Origin: an uncultured Bacteroidia bacterium
Lineage (GTDB): Bacteria > Bacteroidota > Bacteroidia > Bacteroidales > UBA932
Assembly (NCBI GenBank): GCA_902785065.1
Contig: CACZXH010000026.1
Coordinates: 1-64,000 of the forward strand
Direction: 5' to 3'
DNA length: 64,000 nt
Of the stretch, positions 1 to 7,846 are shown one piece after another; position 1 is the first letter of the stretch, and every line of letters begins with the position of its first letter. The notes under the pieces are model-generated. The model searched no databases. It had not been told where the DNA came from and was given only the letters and a program-made list of their open reading frames with translations. Both the position numbers and the translations under genes were made by a program.

Positions 1-761
1 ATGACGGCGTTCGCGTCGATGTTGCCCACGCGGGTGCCCATGATCATGCCTTCGAGCGGGGAGAAGCCCATGGACGTGTCCACGCACTTGCCGTTCTGGA
101 TGGCGCAGATGGAGCTGCCGGCGCCCAGGTGGCAGGTGATGATCTTGGAGTTCTCGAGATCCAGGCCCGCGAGCTTGGCGCCCACGCCGGCGACGAACTG
201 ATGGCTCGTGCCGTGCGCGCCGTAACGGCGGACGCGATACTTCTCGTAATACTGGTACGGGAGGCCGTACATGTAGGCGTAAGAGGGCATCGTCTGATGG
301 AAGGCGGTGTCGAAGGTCACGACCTGCGGGACGCTCGGGAGGACGGCCTGCATGGCGTGGATGCCCAGCAGGTGAGCCGGGTTATGGAGCGGGGCGAAGT
401 CGCTGCAGAAGGCGATCTTCTCCAGGACGTCGTCGTCCACGAGGACGGAGCCGGAGAAGAAATCGCCGCCCTGGACGATACGGTGGCCCACAGCCTCGAT
501 GTCCTCGAGGGAAGAGAGGACGCCCGTCTCGGGATCCGTGAGGGCCGCCAGGATGAGTTCCATGCCCACTTTGTGGTCGGGAATCGGAATGTCCTTCACG
601 ATCTTGTCCCGGCCGGTCGGGGCGTACTGGAGGATGCCCGCAGGGAGGCCGATCTTCTCGGCGATACCTTTCGCAATGATGTCGAACACATCATCGTTCT
701 TCATGTCGAGGAGCTGGTACTTGATGGAAGAACTTCCGCAATTGATGACAAGGATGATCAT
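1..761 (-). CDS. ackA: Acetate kinase, C-terminal part outside the window
   Basis: Interconverts acetyl phosphate plus ADP with acetate plus ATP, the ATP-yielding last step of acetate fermentation in the cytoplasm. The minus strand starts MIILVINCGSSSIKY, the phosphate-binding start of the acetokinase family. It then shows the conserved stretches GHRIVQGG, PLHNPAHLLGI, TFDTAFHQTMP, YGAHGTSHQFV, HLGAGSS and GTRVGNIDANAV in the right order. About 253 codons are present of a usual ~400, so the C-terminal third runs off the left edge. The ATG at 761 is the first in-frame start and lies 38 bases after a good -7 box. The gene is divergent from the comEC-like gene. The usual partner phosphotransacetylase is not in view. 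Identification is very secure. Confidence 0.95.
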   Translation of the reverse strand, partial: MIILVINCGSSSIKYQLLDMKNDDVFDIIAKGIAEKIGLPAGILQYAPTGRDKIVKDIPIPDHKVGMELILAALTDPETGVLSSLEDIEAVGHRIVQGGDFFSGSVLVDDDVLEKIAFCSDFAPLHNPAHLLGIHAMQAVLPSVPQVVTFDTAFHQTMPSYAYMYGLPYQYYEKYRVRRYGAHGTSHQFVAGVGAKLAGLDLENSKIITCHLGAGSSICAIQNGKCVDTSMGFSPLEGMIMGTRVGNIDANAV

Positions 762-798
762 AAGTATGAATCTTTAATTAATTTTCGGTCAATCCTTG

Positions 799-806
799 CA
801 AAGTTA
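799..806 (-). promoter_or_regulatory. -7 box of ackA (TAACTTTG)
   Basis: The reverse strand reads TAACTTTG, an exact match to the Bacteroidota -7 consensus TAnnTTTG, 38 bases before the ackA ATG. Expected transcription start is about 7 bases further downstream. Confidence 0.6.
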
Positions 807-819
807 ATAAAATAATCGC

Positions 820-827
820 TACTTTCG
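820..827 (+). promoter_or_regulatory. Possible -7 box of the comEC-like gene (TACTTTCG)
   Basis: TACTTTCG matches TAnnTTTG at all but one position and ends 17 bases before the ATG at 845. It forms a compact divergent promoter region with the ackA box. Confidence 0.4.
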
Positions 828-844
828 CAAAAGAAAAGACGGAA

Positions 845-1915
845 ATGGCGGAGCGGGCAGGCATAGAGGCGTTGGCAGTCCATTTCACGGCCGGAGTCGC
901 GGCCGGGGCCCTTCTTCTGCGCCTTCCCGCGGACCCTGCGGTCCTCTCCACCGGCCTTCTCCTGATCCTGGCTTCCCTCCTTGTCATCACCCTGAAAACG
1001 GAGCGTGGCGGCCTGTTGTTCCCCGCCTTCCTGCTGCTCGGCGCCTTCTGCACCTTCGCCGACGCTTTCCCCGGCGCGGACACGGCCAACTTCCTGGAGC
1101 GGTGGACATCAGTCTGGGCGGAGCGGCTGCGGGATTTCATCGACGGAATCCCCTTCCCTTCCGCGGGCACGGCTCCCCTGCTGAAAGCGCTCCTGACCGG
1201 TGACCGGAGCGGGCTATCGCCGGAGACCGTACGCGTGTTCCGGGAAAGCGGCGGCGCGCACCTGCTGGCCCTGTCGGGGCTCCACATCGGCATCCTGTAT
1301 CTCCTCCTCACGCGGCTCCTGTGGCCGCTCGGGAACAGCCCGCGCGCCCGCCGCATCCGGTACACGCTCATCGTCCTGGCCGCCGGTCTGTTCACCCTGA
1401 TGACCGGAGCCTCCCCTTCCATCGTCCGGGCCTTCCTGTTCATTTTCCTGAACGAAACCGCCCGTATCGCCTGCCGGCCGCGGAACCCGCTCCGAATCCT
1501 GTCCACGGCCCTCTTGATCCAGCTCGTCCTCACCCCGTCAGCCATCACCTCCACGGGCTTCCAACTCTCCTACCTGGCCATGGCGGGCATTTTCCTGCTC
1601 TTTCCCATCCTCTATGGCTGGTATCCGAAAGGCACCCGCTTCGATCCCGTCCGGAAGGTCTGGGAAGCGGCCGCCATGTCCATCTCCTGCCAGGTTTTCA
1701 CCGGTCCCCTTTCCTGGTTCCGGTTCCACACGTTCCCTGCTTACTTCCTCCTTACGAACCTCTTTGCACTGCCCATGACCACCCTCCTGATGGGTTCCGC
1801 CGTGACAACGCTCGTGCTCCGGGTCATCCACTGCTGCCCCGGTTTCCTCGTCCACGTCACGGACTGGCTGTGCCAGGCCCTAGTCCGGATCCTGCAGGTT
1901 ATTTCGTCAATGTGA
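845..1915 (+). CDS. ComEC/Rec2-family membrane channel protein (competence domain only)
   Basis: Putative inner-membrane channel that moves single-stranded DNA into the cell during transformation. Residues ~110-150 hold the family hallmark, LLTGDRSGLS followed by FRESGGAHLLALSGLHIG. Several hydrophobic segments follow (about 165-190, 220-240, 245-260, 275-350), matching the Competence domain PF03772. At 356 residues it is shorter than full ComEC proteins of 600-800: the C-terminal metallo-beta-lactamase-like domain is absent and the N-terminal OB part is reduced. Short ComEC-like proteins of this kind are common in Bacteroidota, so this need not be a truncation. The last codons overlap the convergent ApbE gene by 17 bases. 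The family call is firm; a role in DNA uptake here is inferred. Confidence 0.85.
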   Translation: MAERAGIEALAVHFTAGVAAGALLLRLPADPAVLSTGLLLILASLLVITLKTERGGLLFPAFLLLGAFCTFADAFPGADTANFLERWTSVWAERLRDFIDGIPFPSAGTAPLLKALLTGDRSGLSPETVRVFRESGGAHLLALSGLHIGILYLLLTRLLWPLGNSPRARRIRYTLIVLAAGLFTLMTGASPSIVRAFLFIFLNETARIACRPRNPLRILSTALLIQLVLTPSAITSTGFQLSYLAMAGIFLLFPILYGWYPKGTRFDPVRKVWEAAAMSISCQVFTGPLSWFRFHTFPAYFLLTNLFALPMTTLLMGSAVTTLVLRVIHCCPGFLVHVTDWLCQALVRILQVISSM

Positions 1916-2954
1916 AGCCCGGAGAGGCCCATTCGGCCATAGCGCCGTCCTCCGCGGTGTAAATGAGATAGCCCTCCACGCCGTCCAGACCCAGGATCAG
2001 TTCGCGGGCGGCGTCCAGGCCGATGACCATGCACCAGGTCGCGAGGGCGTCCGCATCGGCCGCACCGTCCGGACTTACCACGGTGGCGCTCAAGAGGTTA
2101 TGGTCCACGGGATAGCCGCTGCGCGGGTCGATGGAATGCGCATACTTGCGGCCGTCCCGGACATAGAACTTGCGGTAATTGCCGGAGGTGACGATGCCGG
2201 CGGGCGCGAGGGAGGAGGACCAGACGCCGTCCAGTTCCGCGCCTACCTGGTCGGTCCCGTCGGCCGGCCGGTCATAGGGCCGGTCCACACCCACATTCCA
2301 CGGCCGGCCGGAAGGGTTGTGTCCGTCACACCAGATTTCGCCGATGTCCACGAGCATGTCCTTCACGCCGACGGAATAGAGATAGGCCGCCACCAGGTCG
2401 CAGGTATAACCCTGCGCAATGGCGTTGTAGTTCAGCACGACCGGCGCATCCGCCCCATCCCGGCGCACGTCGCGTACCGACAGCGTTCCGTCCGCGCGCG
2501 GAGTCATCGACGGTTGCAGAAGGCCCATCCCGCAGGAGGCCTTGATAGCCGTCACGGCCTCGTCCGAAGGCATTTCTCCCGACTTGAAACCGAAACCCCA
2601 GGCGTCAAAGAGCGGGCCGGCCGCGAAGTCCAGCACGCCGGCCGACCGCTCGTACCAGCCATACCCGACCCGGTACATTTCCAGGAACAGGCCGTTCGGC
2701 CGGATGGTCTCTCCGGCGTTGAAACGGGACAGCAACGACCCCTTGTTGTAACCCGAGAGCGTCGTGTCCACACGGGTGAGGATGGCGTCTATCGAATCGC
2801 GGATCTCCTCCGGGGAGACGGTAACGCCCTTCAGATTCACTTTTACGGTGTAAACGCCGCCCTGGGCGTGACCGGTGACCTGGATGAAACGGTCTTTCGG
2901 TCCGCAGGCGGACAGGAGGAACGCAAACAGGATAGCGAAGACGGTTTTTTTCAT
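1899..2954 (-). CDS. apbE: FAD:protein FMN transferase, ApbE-like lipoprotein
   Basis: Transfers FMN from FAD onto Thr/Ser residues of exported flavoproteins such as RnfG/RnfD or NqrB/NqrC subunits. The chosen ATG at 2954 gives MKKTVFAILFAFLLSACGPK, a lipoprotein signal with its lipid-modified Cys at ~18, so a periplasmic membrane-anchored location is expected. A longer frame open to 3065 would bury this signal and cross the promoter, so it was rejected. Family features seen are LSGYNKGSLLSRFN near residue 70, DFAAGPLFDAWGFG, the glycine-rich VDIGEIWCDG, and HSIDPRSGYPVDHN followed by DADALATWCMV. About 351 residues, normal length. It converges on the comEC-like gene; no flavoprotein target is adjacent. 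Confidence 0.92.
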   Translation of the reverse strand: MKKTVFAILFAFLLSACGPKDRFIQVTGHAQGGVYTVKVNLKGVTVSPEEIRDSIDAILTRVDTTLSGYNKGSLLSRFNAGETIRPNGLFLEMYRVGYGWYERSAGVLDFAAGPLFDAWGFGFKSGEMPSDEAVTAIKASCGMGLLQPSMTPRADGTLSVRDVRRDGADAPVVLNYNAIAQGYTCDLVAAYLYSVGVKDMLVDIGEIWCDGHNPSGRPWNVGVDRPYDRPADGTDQVGAELDGVWSSSLAPAGIVTSGNYRKFYVRDGRKYAHSIDPRSGYPVDHNLLSATVVSPDGAADADALATWCMVIGLDAARELILGLDGVEGYLIYTAEDGAMAEWASPGFTLTK

Positions 2955-2984
2955 TTCCAAGGCGGTTGCGGCAAGATAGTTGCA

Positions 2985-2992
2985 CAAAATTA
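2985..2992 (-). promoter_or_regulatory. -7 box of apbE (TAATTTTG)
   Basis: The reverse strand reads TAATTTTG, an exact TAnnTTTG match 31 bases before the ATG at 2954. It supports that start over the longer open frame. Confidence 0.55.
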
Positions 2993-3005
2993 CGATAAAA
3001 ATTAC

Positions 3006-3013
3006 GATATTTG
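3006..3013 (+). promoter_or_regulatory. Possible -7 box of the FISUMP lipoprotein gene (GATATTTG)
   Basis: One mismatch to TAnnTTTG, 22 bases before the ATG at 3035. It is divergent from, and close to, the apbE box. Confidence 0.4.
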
Positions 3014-3034
3014 CAGATTGGATACGTAAAAACA

Positions 3035-4006
3035 ATGATGAAGAAACGTTTACTGCTCTATACAACCCTGGCCCTGGCCGTTTTCTCCGCTATCTCCTGC
3101 AAGAAAGACGAGGAAGAGACCGTGGTCAAGCCCTATCTATACGGCCTTGAGTTCGACCTGGCCACCTTTGCCCGCCCGGGCCAAACCTTCACCCTGAAGC
3201 CCTACGGCGTGTTCTACACCGAAGACGAACCCGGCGTGGAGAAATTCACCTATAAATGGAGAGTGAATTCGGGAGAGTACCAGGAAGCGGAGACATTCAC
3301 CCTCAAGGTGGAAGAAGTGGGCAACTACACCGTCACCTGCCAGGCGTCCGACCCGGATAACAATTATTACGCGACCACAGCCTCCCGGACGATCATCGTC
3401 ATCGACCCCGCCCTCGGCAAGACCCTCACCGGCACCGGCATCGAACTCTGGGACGAGCATATCACCGACTCCCGCGACAAGGAGGGAGAAAGCGAATACT
3501 ACTACATCCAGATCGGCGAGCTGGACTGGTTCCGCAACAATCTCGCCTGGACCGGCGAAGGCCTCGCCTATGAGAATGCCGACGTCACCTCCTATCCCCT
3601 CGGCCGCTACTACACCTGGGACGAGGCGATGGAGGCCTGCCCCGAGGGCTGGCGCCTTCCCACCAACGAAGAATGGGACTTCCTGGGCATCGATGCGGGT
3701 CCCCTGATGTGCGACGCCTACCTGAACAGCAAGAAAATGTGGGAATTCTGGCCCGACGTGCCCCGGACGAACACCCTGGCGCTCGCCGTCATTCCCGCCG
3801 GCTACGCACTCCCGGCCATTACCACGCCTACCTACAAACGGCTCTACGACTATGCCGCCTTCTGGACCGCCACGGTCTCCGAGGAGAACCCCAGCATGGC
3901 CGCCTACCGCTATATCCACGTGCAGGAGAACGAAGTGCGCTCCACTTACGCAGAAAAGGGCTCGCTGGCCCTTTCCGTACGCTGTGTGCGCAATCACGCA
4001 GACTGA
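3035..4006 (+). CDS. Lipoprotein with PKD/Ig-like and FISUMP domains
   Basis: Surface or periplasmic lipoprotein of unknown exact role. The start MMKKRLLLYTTLALAVFSAISCKK is a lipoprotein signal with lipobox Cys at ~22. An upstream ATG at 3011 is in frame but lies in the promoter region. Residues ~40-125 form a beta-rich Ig/PKD-like domain (YKWRVN, GNYTVTCQASD). Residues ~150-320 match the Fibrobacter succinogenes major paralogous (FISUMP) domain, with WFRNNLAW, GRYYTWDEAMEACPEGWRLPTNEEWDFL and the C-terminal SVRCVRN. In Bacteroidota such proteins are often expanded into families; only one is here. Two direct repeats follow its stop codon. Confidence 0.8.
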   Translation: MMKKRLLLYTTLALAVFSAISCKKDEEETVVKPYLYGLEFDLATFARPGQTFTLKPYGVFYTEDEPGVEKFTYKWRVNSGEYQEAETFTLKVEEVGNYTVTCQASDPDNNYYATTASRTIIVIDPALGKTLTGTGIELWDEHITDSRDKEGESEYYYIQIGELDWFRNNLAWTGEGLAYENADVTSYPLGRYYTWDEAMEACPEGWRLPTNEEWDFLGIDAGPLMCDAYLNSKKMWEFWPDVPRTNTLALAVIPAGYALPAITTPTYKRLYDYAAFWTATVSEENPSMAAYRYIHVQENEVRSTYAEKGSLALSVRCVRNHAD

Positions 4007-4010
4007 TATG

Positions 4011-4063
4011 TCATTCCGAGAAGGTCTGTGACCTTCCCTGTCATTCTGAGGAGGTCAGTGACC
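4011..4063. repeat. Two tandem 23-base REP-like repeats (TCATTCYGAGRAGGTCWGTGACC)
   Basis: Copies at 4011-4033 and 4041-4063 differ at 3 of 23 bases, with a 30-base period. They lie between the convergent FISUMP and lolA-like genes. The second copy runs on into GAAGAATCT, a sequence style typical of dispersed intergenic repeats in Bacteroidota. Confidence 0.6.
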
Positions 4064-4074
4064 GACGGAAGAAT

Positions 4075-4602
4075 CTACCGGAGATCGGTGATCACATACG
4101 AATCGGGAAGCGATTTCACGTTCAGCGTGAAGTCGCTTTTTCCTTGCCTGTCCTCGAAGACGATATTCTTGAGGACGAAGCGCGCGGACGTTTCCTCGTC
4201 CAGGATGAGCGTGACGTCCAGGGAATTGGAGGAGGAACCGTTCACGCGGATCTTGTCCATGTAGTCCTTGTAGGAGTTGATGAACAGGGCCGGATTGGTG
4301 AAGAGGTCTTCCTTCTCGACGGTCTCGATCAGGAGTTCCTCCGCGGCGCGGTCCAGGCTCCAGCGGGTGGTGCCGTCACTGCGCACTTCCAGGCCAAGGC
4401 CCGAGAGCAGGTAGGCGTTGTCCTCCACGACGACGTCGCCGTCGGTGACCTGGGTCATCGGCTTGCCGCCCTGGGAGAGGCTGTAGGTATAGTGGAACAG
4501 GACCCGGTGGCCCGGGACGCGGTCCAGGATGGGAATACCGCCCTGCGCGAACGCGCTCAGGGACAGGAGGATGGCCGCAAGGCCTGTGACGATTCTTTTC
4601 AT
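4075..4602 (-). CDS. LolA-like outer-membrane lipoprotein carrier-family protein
   Basis: Probable periplasmic protein of the LolA/LolB-like superfamily, which shuttles lipoproteins across the periplasm. It has an N-terminal signal peptide (MKRIVTGLAAILLSLSAFAQ) and about 155 mature residues. These alternate short beta strands, such as VVEDNAYLLSGLGLEVRSDG and VTLILDEETSARFVLKNIVF, ending in a short DSYVITDLR tail. The ATG overlaps the ftsK stop as ATGA, so the two are translationally coupled. An ftsK-then-lolA order is common in this phylum and supports the call. The sequence itself is divergent, so the exact cargo is inferred. Confidence 0.65.
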   Translation of the reverse strand: MKRIVTGLAAILLSLSAFAQGGIPILDRVPGHRVLFHYTYSLSQGGKPMTQVTDGDVVVEDNAYLLSGLGLEVRSDGTTRWSLDRAAEELLIETVEKEDLFTNPALFINSYKDYMDKIRVNGSSSNSLDVTLILDEETSARFVLKNIVFEDRQGKSDFTLNVKSLPDSYVITDLR

Positions 4603-6998
4603 GACTCTCCGTTCATAAAGTGGCTCAGGATCTGGTCCAGTTCGTTGAAGTCCTTCACCAGGACCTCGCGCGGCTTCGAACCATTCTGCGGTCCGACGAT
4701 GCCGGCGGCTTCGAGCTGGTCCATCACCCTACCTGCCTTTGCATAACCCATGCCAAGCCGACGCTGAAGGTCGGAGGTGGAGCCGCGCTGGCTCGTGACG
4801 ATGAGGCGGGCGGCCTCCTCGAAACGCTCGTCCAGCTGCTTCATGTCCACCAGGCTGCCTCCGCCTTCGTCCCCTTCCTCGGGGGCGGGCTCGGGCAGGT
4901 AGTACGGAGTATTGTAGGATTTCTGATAGCCGATCTGTTTCCCGACGGCATCCGTGAGCGCGGCGATCTCATCGTTGCCGATGAAGGCGCACTGGATACG
5001 TTCCATCTCCACGCCGCTGTACAGCAGCATGTCGCCCCGGCCGATGAGCTTGTCGGCGCCGGGCTGGTCCAGGATGGTGGAGGAGTCGATGCGGGAAGTC
5101 ACGCGGAAGGCGATGCGCATCGGGAAGTTCGCCTTGATGAGGCCGGTAATCACGTCCACGGTCGGGCGCTGGGTCGCGAGGATCACGTGCAGGCCCGCCG
5201 CACGGCCCTTCTGGGCCAGGCGGATGACGGAGGTGGTGATGCTCCGCGCGACGGCCTTGGATTCGGGACCGGCGCCCACGGACATCGTCAGGTCCGCGTA
5301 TTCGTCGATGACGACGACGATGTAGGGCAGGAACCGATGGCCTTCGGTAGGAAGCAAGTGGCGGTCGCGGTACTTGTCGTTGTACAGCTTGATGTTGTTC
5401 ACGCCAGCCTTGTTCAGAAGGGCGTACCGGTCGTCCATCTCCACGCACAGGGACTGGAGGATGGCGGACGCGCTCTTGGCGTTCTTGACGATGGCCTGGT
5501 CCCGCTCGTCCTGCTCGTCGGCCGCGTTCGGCAGCACCGCCAGATAGTGGCTCAGGAGTTTCGCATAGGCGGAGAACTCGACCATCTTCGGGTCGATGAA
5601 CACAAACTTGAGCTCCGACGGGTGCTTTGCATACAGGAGCGAGGACACGATGACGTTCAGGCCCACGGACTTACCCTGTTTCGTGGCGCCCGCCACCAGC
5701 AGGTGCGGGGCGTCGGCCAGGTCGAAAACCTTGACCTTCTGGGAGATGGTATAGCCGATGGCGACAGGGAGTTCCGCCTTGCTGTTGCGGTACGCGTCGT
5801 CATTCAGGAGCTGCTTGAGCGGGACGATGGACGGCGTGTCGTTCGCCACCTCGATACCCACGGAATCCGACAGGGTGACGATACGCACGCCCTTGGCGTT
5901 CAGGGAAATGGCAATATCGTCCTGGAGCATCTTGATGGAGGCGATCTTCACACCGGGAGCCGGGTACACCTTGTACAGGGTGACGGTCGGGCCCACGATG
6001 GCGGTGACGTCCTTGACCTGGATCTTGTAGCTCGCGAGAGTCGCGCGGATCTTGTTGTTGTTGCGGTTCAGCTCGTCCTGCGAGGGCTCGTGCCGGGCGC
6101 TCAGGTAGTCGCCCAGGATATCCAGCGTCGGGAACTTGTACTTGGGAAGGTCCGCGCGGTTGTCGATGCGCGGGAGCGGCTCCCGGACCTTCTGGTCCAG
6201 CGTGTCGTCCGTCTCCACGGTGAAGGTTCCCTCCGCCTCGGTGACCGGCTCAGAGGGAACTTCCTCCGGCCGCGGCGTGGAAACCTGCGCGACACGCACG
6301 GGTTCCGGCTTGGGTTCGGGTTTCGGGACGAAAACGGGCGCGGGTTCGGGCTCGGGCGCCACGTAATGCGTGGGCTCGGGCTCGTCATTCCCGGCCTGAC
6401 CGGGAATCTCTTCCTCCTCCCCGGCCGGGGCCTTGAAACCGTCCGTCAGGAAGTAAAGCCACAGGCCGGCGAGGGCCAGGAGCGCGATGGCTGTGACAAC
6501 GAAGCCTACAAGATTGATGCAGCCGTCCACGAGTGCAGCGCCCGCACGGCCGCCGAGGCCGCCGCCGAACAGCGTCTCCCACCCGGCCAGCCGGCTCACA
6601 AGCGCCAGGAGCCAGGAGCCGATGAAGGTGCCCGTGAAAGAATAGACAAACCATTTGCCCAGGGGAATCCGGAGCTTGGGAACGGCCCGGCTGAGGGTCC
6701 AGGCCACGAGGAAGGCGACGAGGCCGAGCGCGGCGAGGCCGAAACTCCGCGTGACGAGGAAGCGGCCCCAGCGGAAGCCCAGCTTGGAACCGGCGTTGGA
6801 AACGGCGGCGTCGCTCTCGAACAGGGAGGGTTCCGACAGGAGGCTCGCATCCTGTTTCCAGGTGAAGAAATACGACCCCACCGCGATGGCGGTGAAGAGG
6901 GTGAAGATACCCAGCAGGACAGCAGCGACGATCCGGTATTGGGACCGCCGCTTCTCGTCCAGTTCAGCCCAGTATGCGGAGGGACGTTTCAGTTTCAT
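4599..6998 (-). CDS. ftsK: DNA translocase FtsK/SpoIIIE family
   Basis: Membrane-anchored ATPase that pumps chromosome DNA through the closing septum and aligns dimer-resolution sites. From the chosen ATG it is 799 residues. Four membrane segments lie in roughly the first 195 residues, followed by a Pro/Glu-rich linker (~200-280). The motor then shows Walker A GATKQGKSVG, Walker B YIVVVIDEYADL, and ATQRPTVDVITG. A C-terminal winged-helix gamma domain (RRLGMGYAKAGRVMDQLE) reads the orienting DNA sequences. The ATG at 6998 was preferred to 7031 because it overlaps the upstream TGA as ATGA, the same coupling seen at its 3' end with the lolA-like gene. The linker contains a translated REP-like palindrome (see repeat entry). 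Confidence 0.95.
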   Translation of the reverse strand: MKLKRPSAYWAELDEKRRSQYRIVAAVLLGIFTLFTAIAVGSYFFTWKQDASLLSEPSLFESDAAVSNAGSKLGFRWGRFLVTRSFGLAALGLVAFLVAWTLSRAVPKLRIPLGKWFVYSFTGTFIGSWLLALVSRLAGWETLFGGGLGGRAGAALVDGCINLVGFVVTAIALLALAGLWLYFLTDGFKAPAGEEEEIPGQAGNDEPEPTHYVAPEPEPAPVFVPKPEPKPEPVRVAQVSTPRPEEVPSEPVTEAEGTFTVETDDTLDQKVREPLPRIDNRADLPKYKFPTLDILGDYLSARHEPSQDELNRNNNKIRATLASYKIQVKDVTAIVGPTVTLYKVYPAPGVKIASIKMLQDDIAISLNAKGVRIVTLSDSVGIEVANDTPSIVPLKQLLNDDAYRNSKAELPVAIGYTISQKVKVFDLADAPHLLVAGATKQGKSVGLNVIVSSLLYAKHPSELKFVFIDPKMVEFSAYAKLLSHYLAVLPNAADEQDERDQAIVKNAKSASAILQSLCVEMDDRYALLNKAGVNNIKLYNDKYRDRHLLPTEGHRFLPYIVVVIDEYADLTMSVGAGPESKAVARSITTSVIRLAQKGRAAGLHVILATQRPTVDVITGLIKANFPMRIAFRVTSRIDSSTILDQPGADKLIGRGDMLLYSGVEMERIQCAFIGNDEIAALTDAVGKQIGYQKSYNTPYYLPEPAPEEGDEGGGSLVDMKQLDERFEEAARLIVTSQRGSTSDLQRRLGMGYAKAGRVMDQLEAAGIVGPQNGSKPREVLVKDFNELDQILSHFMNGES
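6384..6410. repeat. REP-like palindrome inside the ftsK linker
   Basis: ATTCCCGG at 6387-6394 and CCGGGAAT at 6400-6407 form an 8-base perfect inverted repeat with a 5-base loop, flanked by GTC and CTC. On the ftsK strand it is translated as EIPGQAGND, a peptide typical of this repeat type when read as protein. Confidence 0.6.
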
Positions 6999-7681
6999 TT
7001 CTTCTTGCCGTTCTTCTTGTAATTGACCCACTGCTTCTTACCGCCGCCGCTGTTGTTGCCGCCGCCCCGGTTGAAGCCCATGTTCATGCCCGGTCGGGAA
7101 TAGTTGGCGTTCGCGTCGATCTTGGAGAGCTCGAGGCCCTCGGGGACCGTCACACGGCCGCCGGAGAGGCGCTCGATATCGGCGAAAATGGTCTCGTCGG
7201 CCACAGTGTCCTTGTTCCAGATCAGGTACTGCTGGCGCATGTAGATGGCGAGCGAGCGGATCATGGCGGTCTTCACCTCGCCGTCCGGTTCGCTGGCGAT
7301 CAAGTCGATGATGCTCTCGATGTTGCGGCCGTAGTGGCGCGCCTTGATGGGTTTCGTGTTCAGGGGGATCGGATCCGGACGGCTGTTGATCACCTCCGGA
7401 TGCGGCGCGGGATAGGGCGCGTCGATGTCCAGGTCGTAGCCGGCGATCATGTACAGGTGGTCCCAGAGTTTCTGCTCGAAGTTCTCCTGCTGGTGCACCT
7501 GCGGGTTCAGGGTTTCCATCACCTTGACGATGGCGCGGGCCTGCTCCGACCGCTTGGCGCGGTCCTCGATGCCCTTCATCATCTCGACCATCTTCAGCAC
7601 GTTCCGCCCGTATTCGGGCATCGCGAGTTTCTCGACTTCCGTATTATAATAAAGTTTGATAGTGTTCTCGTTCGCTTCCAT
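6995..7681 (-). CDS. DUF4290 family protein
   Basis: Conserved Bacteroidota protein of unknown function, 228 residues, predicted cytoplasmic with no signal or membrane segment. The body (~1-165) is helical and carries family-like stretches such as KLAMPEYGRNVLKMVEMM, PKIKARHYGRNIESII-like PIKARHYGRN and RQQYLIWNKD. The last ~40 residues are a disordered Gly/Asn/Lys tail (NRGGGNNSGGGKKQ, ending GKKK), which could bind nucleic acid by charge. It is the first gene of the operon DUF4290-ftsK-lolA-like and overlaps ftsK by ATGA, which links it by context to chromosome segregation or envelope work. That link is inference only. Confidence 0.85.
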   Translation of the reverse strand: MEANENTIKLYYNTEVEKLAMPEYGRNVLKMVEMMKGIEDRAKRSEQARAIVKVMETLNPQVHQQENFEQKLWDHLYMIAGYDLDIDAPYPAPHPEVINSRPDPIPLNTKPIKARHYGRNIESIIDLIASEPDGEVKTAMIRSLAIYMRQQYLIWNKDTVADETIFADIERLSGGRVTVPEGLELSKIDANANYSRPGMNMGFNRGGGNNSGGGKKQWVNYKKNGKKK

Positions 7682-7709
7682 AATCTAACGCTCTAATATT
7701 CGAATCGGA

Positions 7710-7717
7710 CAAATATA
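7710..7717 (-). promoter_or_regulatory. -7 box of the DUF4290-ftsK operon (TATATTTG)
   Basis: Exact TAnnTTTG match on the reverse strand, 28 bases before the ATG at 7681. Confidence 0.6.
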
Positions 7718-7751
7718 CGCAATTTCAGGGACAACGAGACGAAAAATATCA

Positions 7752-7759
7752 TATATTTG
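7752..7759 (+). promoter_or_regulatory. -7 box of the first susC-like gene (TATATTTG)
   Basis: Exact TAnnTTTG match 87 bases before the ATG at 7847. It predicts an unusually long leader of about 80 bases that contains three ACCAACCA repeats. Confidence 0.6.
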
Positions 7760-7800
7760 TAAGCAATTTAACCACTAAAACGAAGAAAAACGACCTCTCA

Positions 7801-7842
7801 ACCAACCATATCGGAAATCACCAACCATTTTTTAACCAACCA
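7801..7842 (+). repeat. Three ACCAACCA repeats in the susC leader
   Basis: ACCAACCA occurs at 7801-7808, 7820-7827 and 7835-7842, ending just before the ATG at 7847. The repeats fall in the predicted untranslated leader, where they could be a single-stranded binding or translation-control site. The function is unknown. Confidence 0.45.
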
Positions 7843-7846
7843 CTTT

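Noticed and set aside
845..1915. Truncated comEC pseudogene
   Set aside because: The frame is intact with good start and stop, and short ComEC-like proteins without the C-terminal hydrolase domain are normal in this phylum.
2955..3065. N-terminal extension of ApbE
   Set aside because: It covers the promoter box and would bury the lipoprotein signal.
4620..7022. 800-codon open frame antisense to ftsK
   Set aside because: Low-complexity shadow; the minus strand encodes a complete FtsK.
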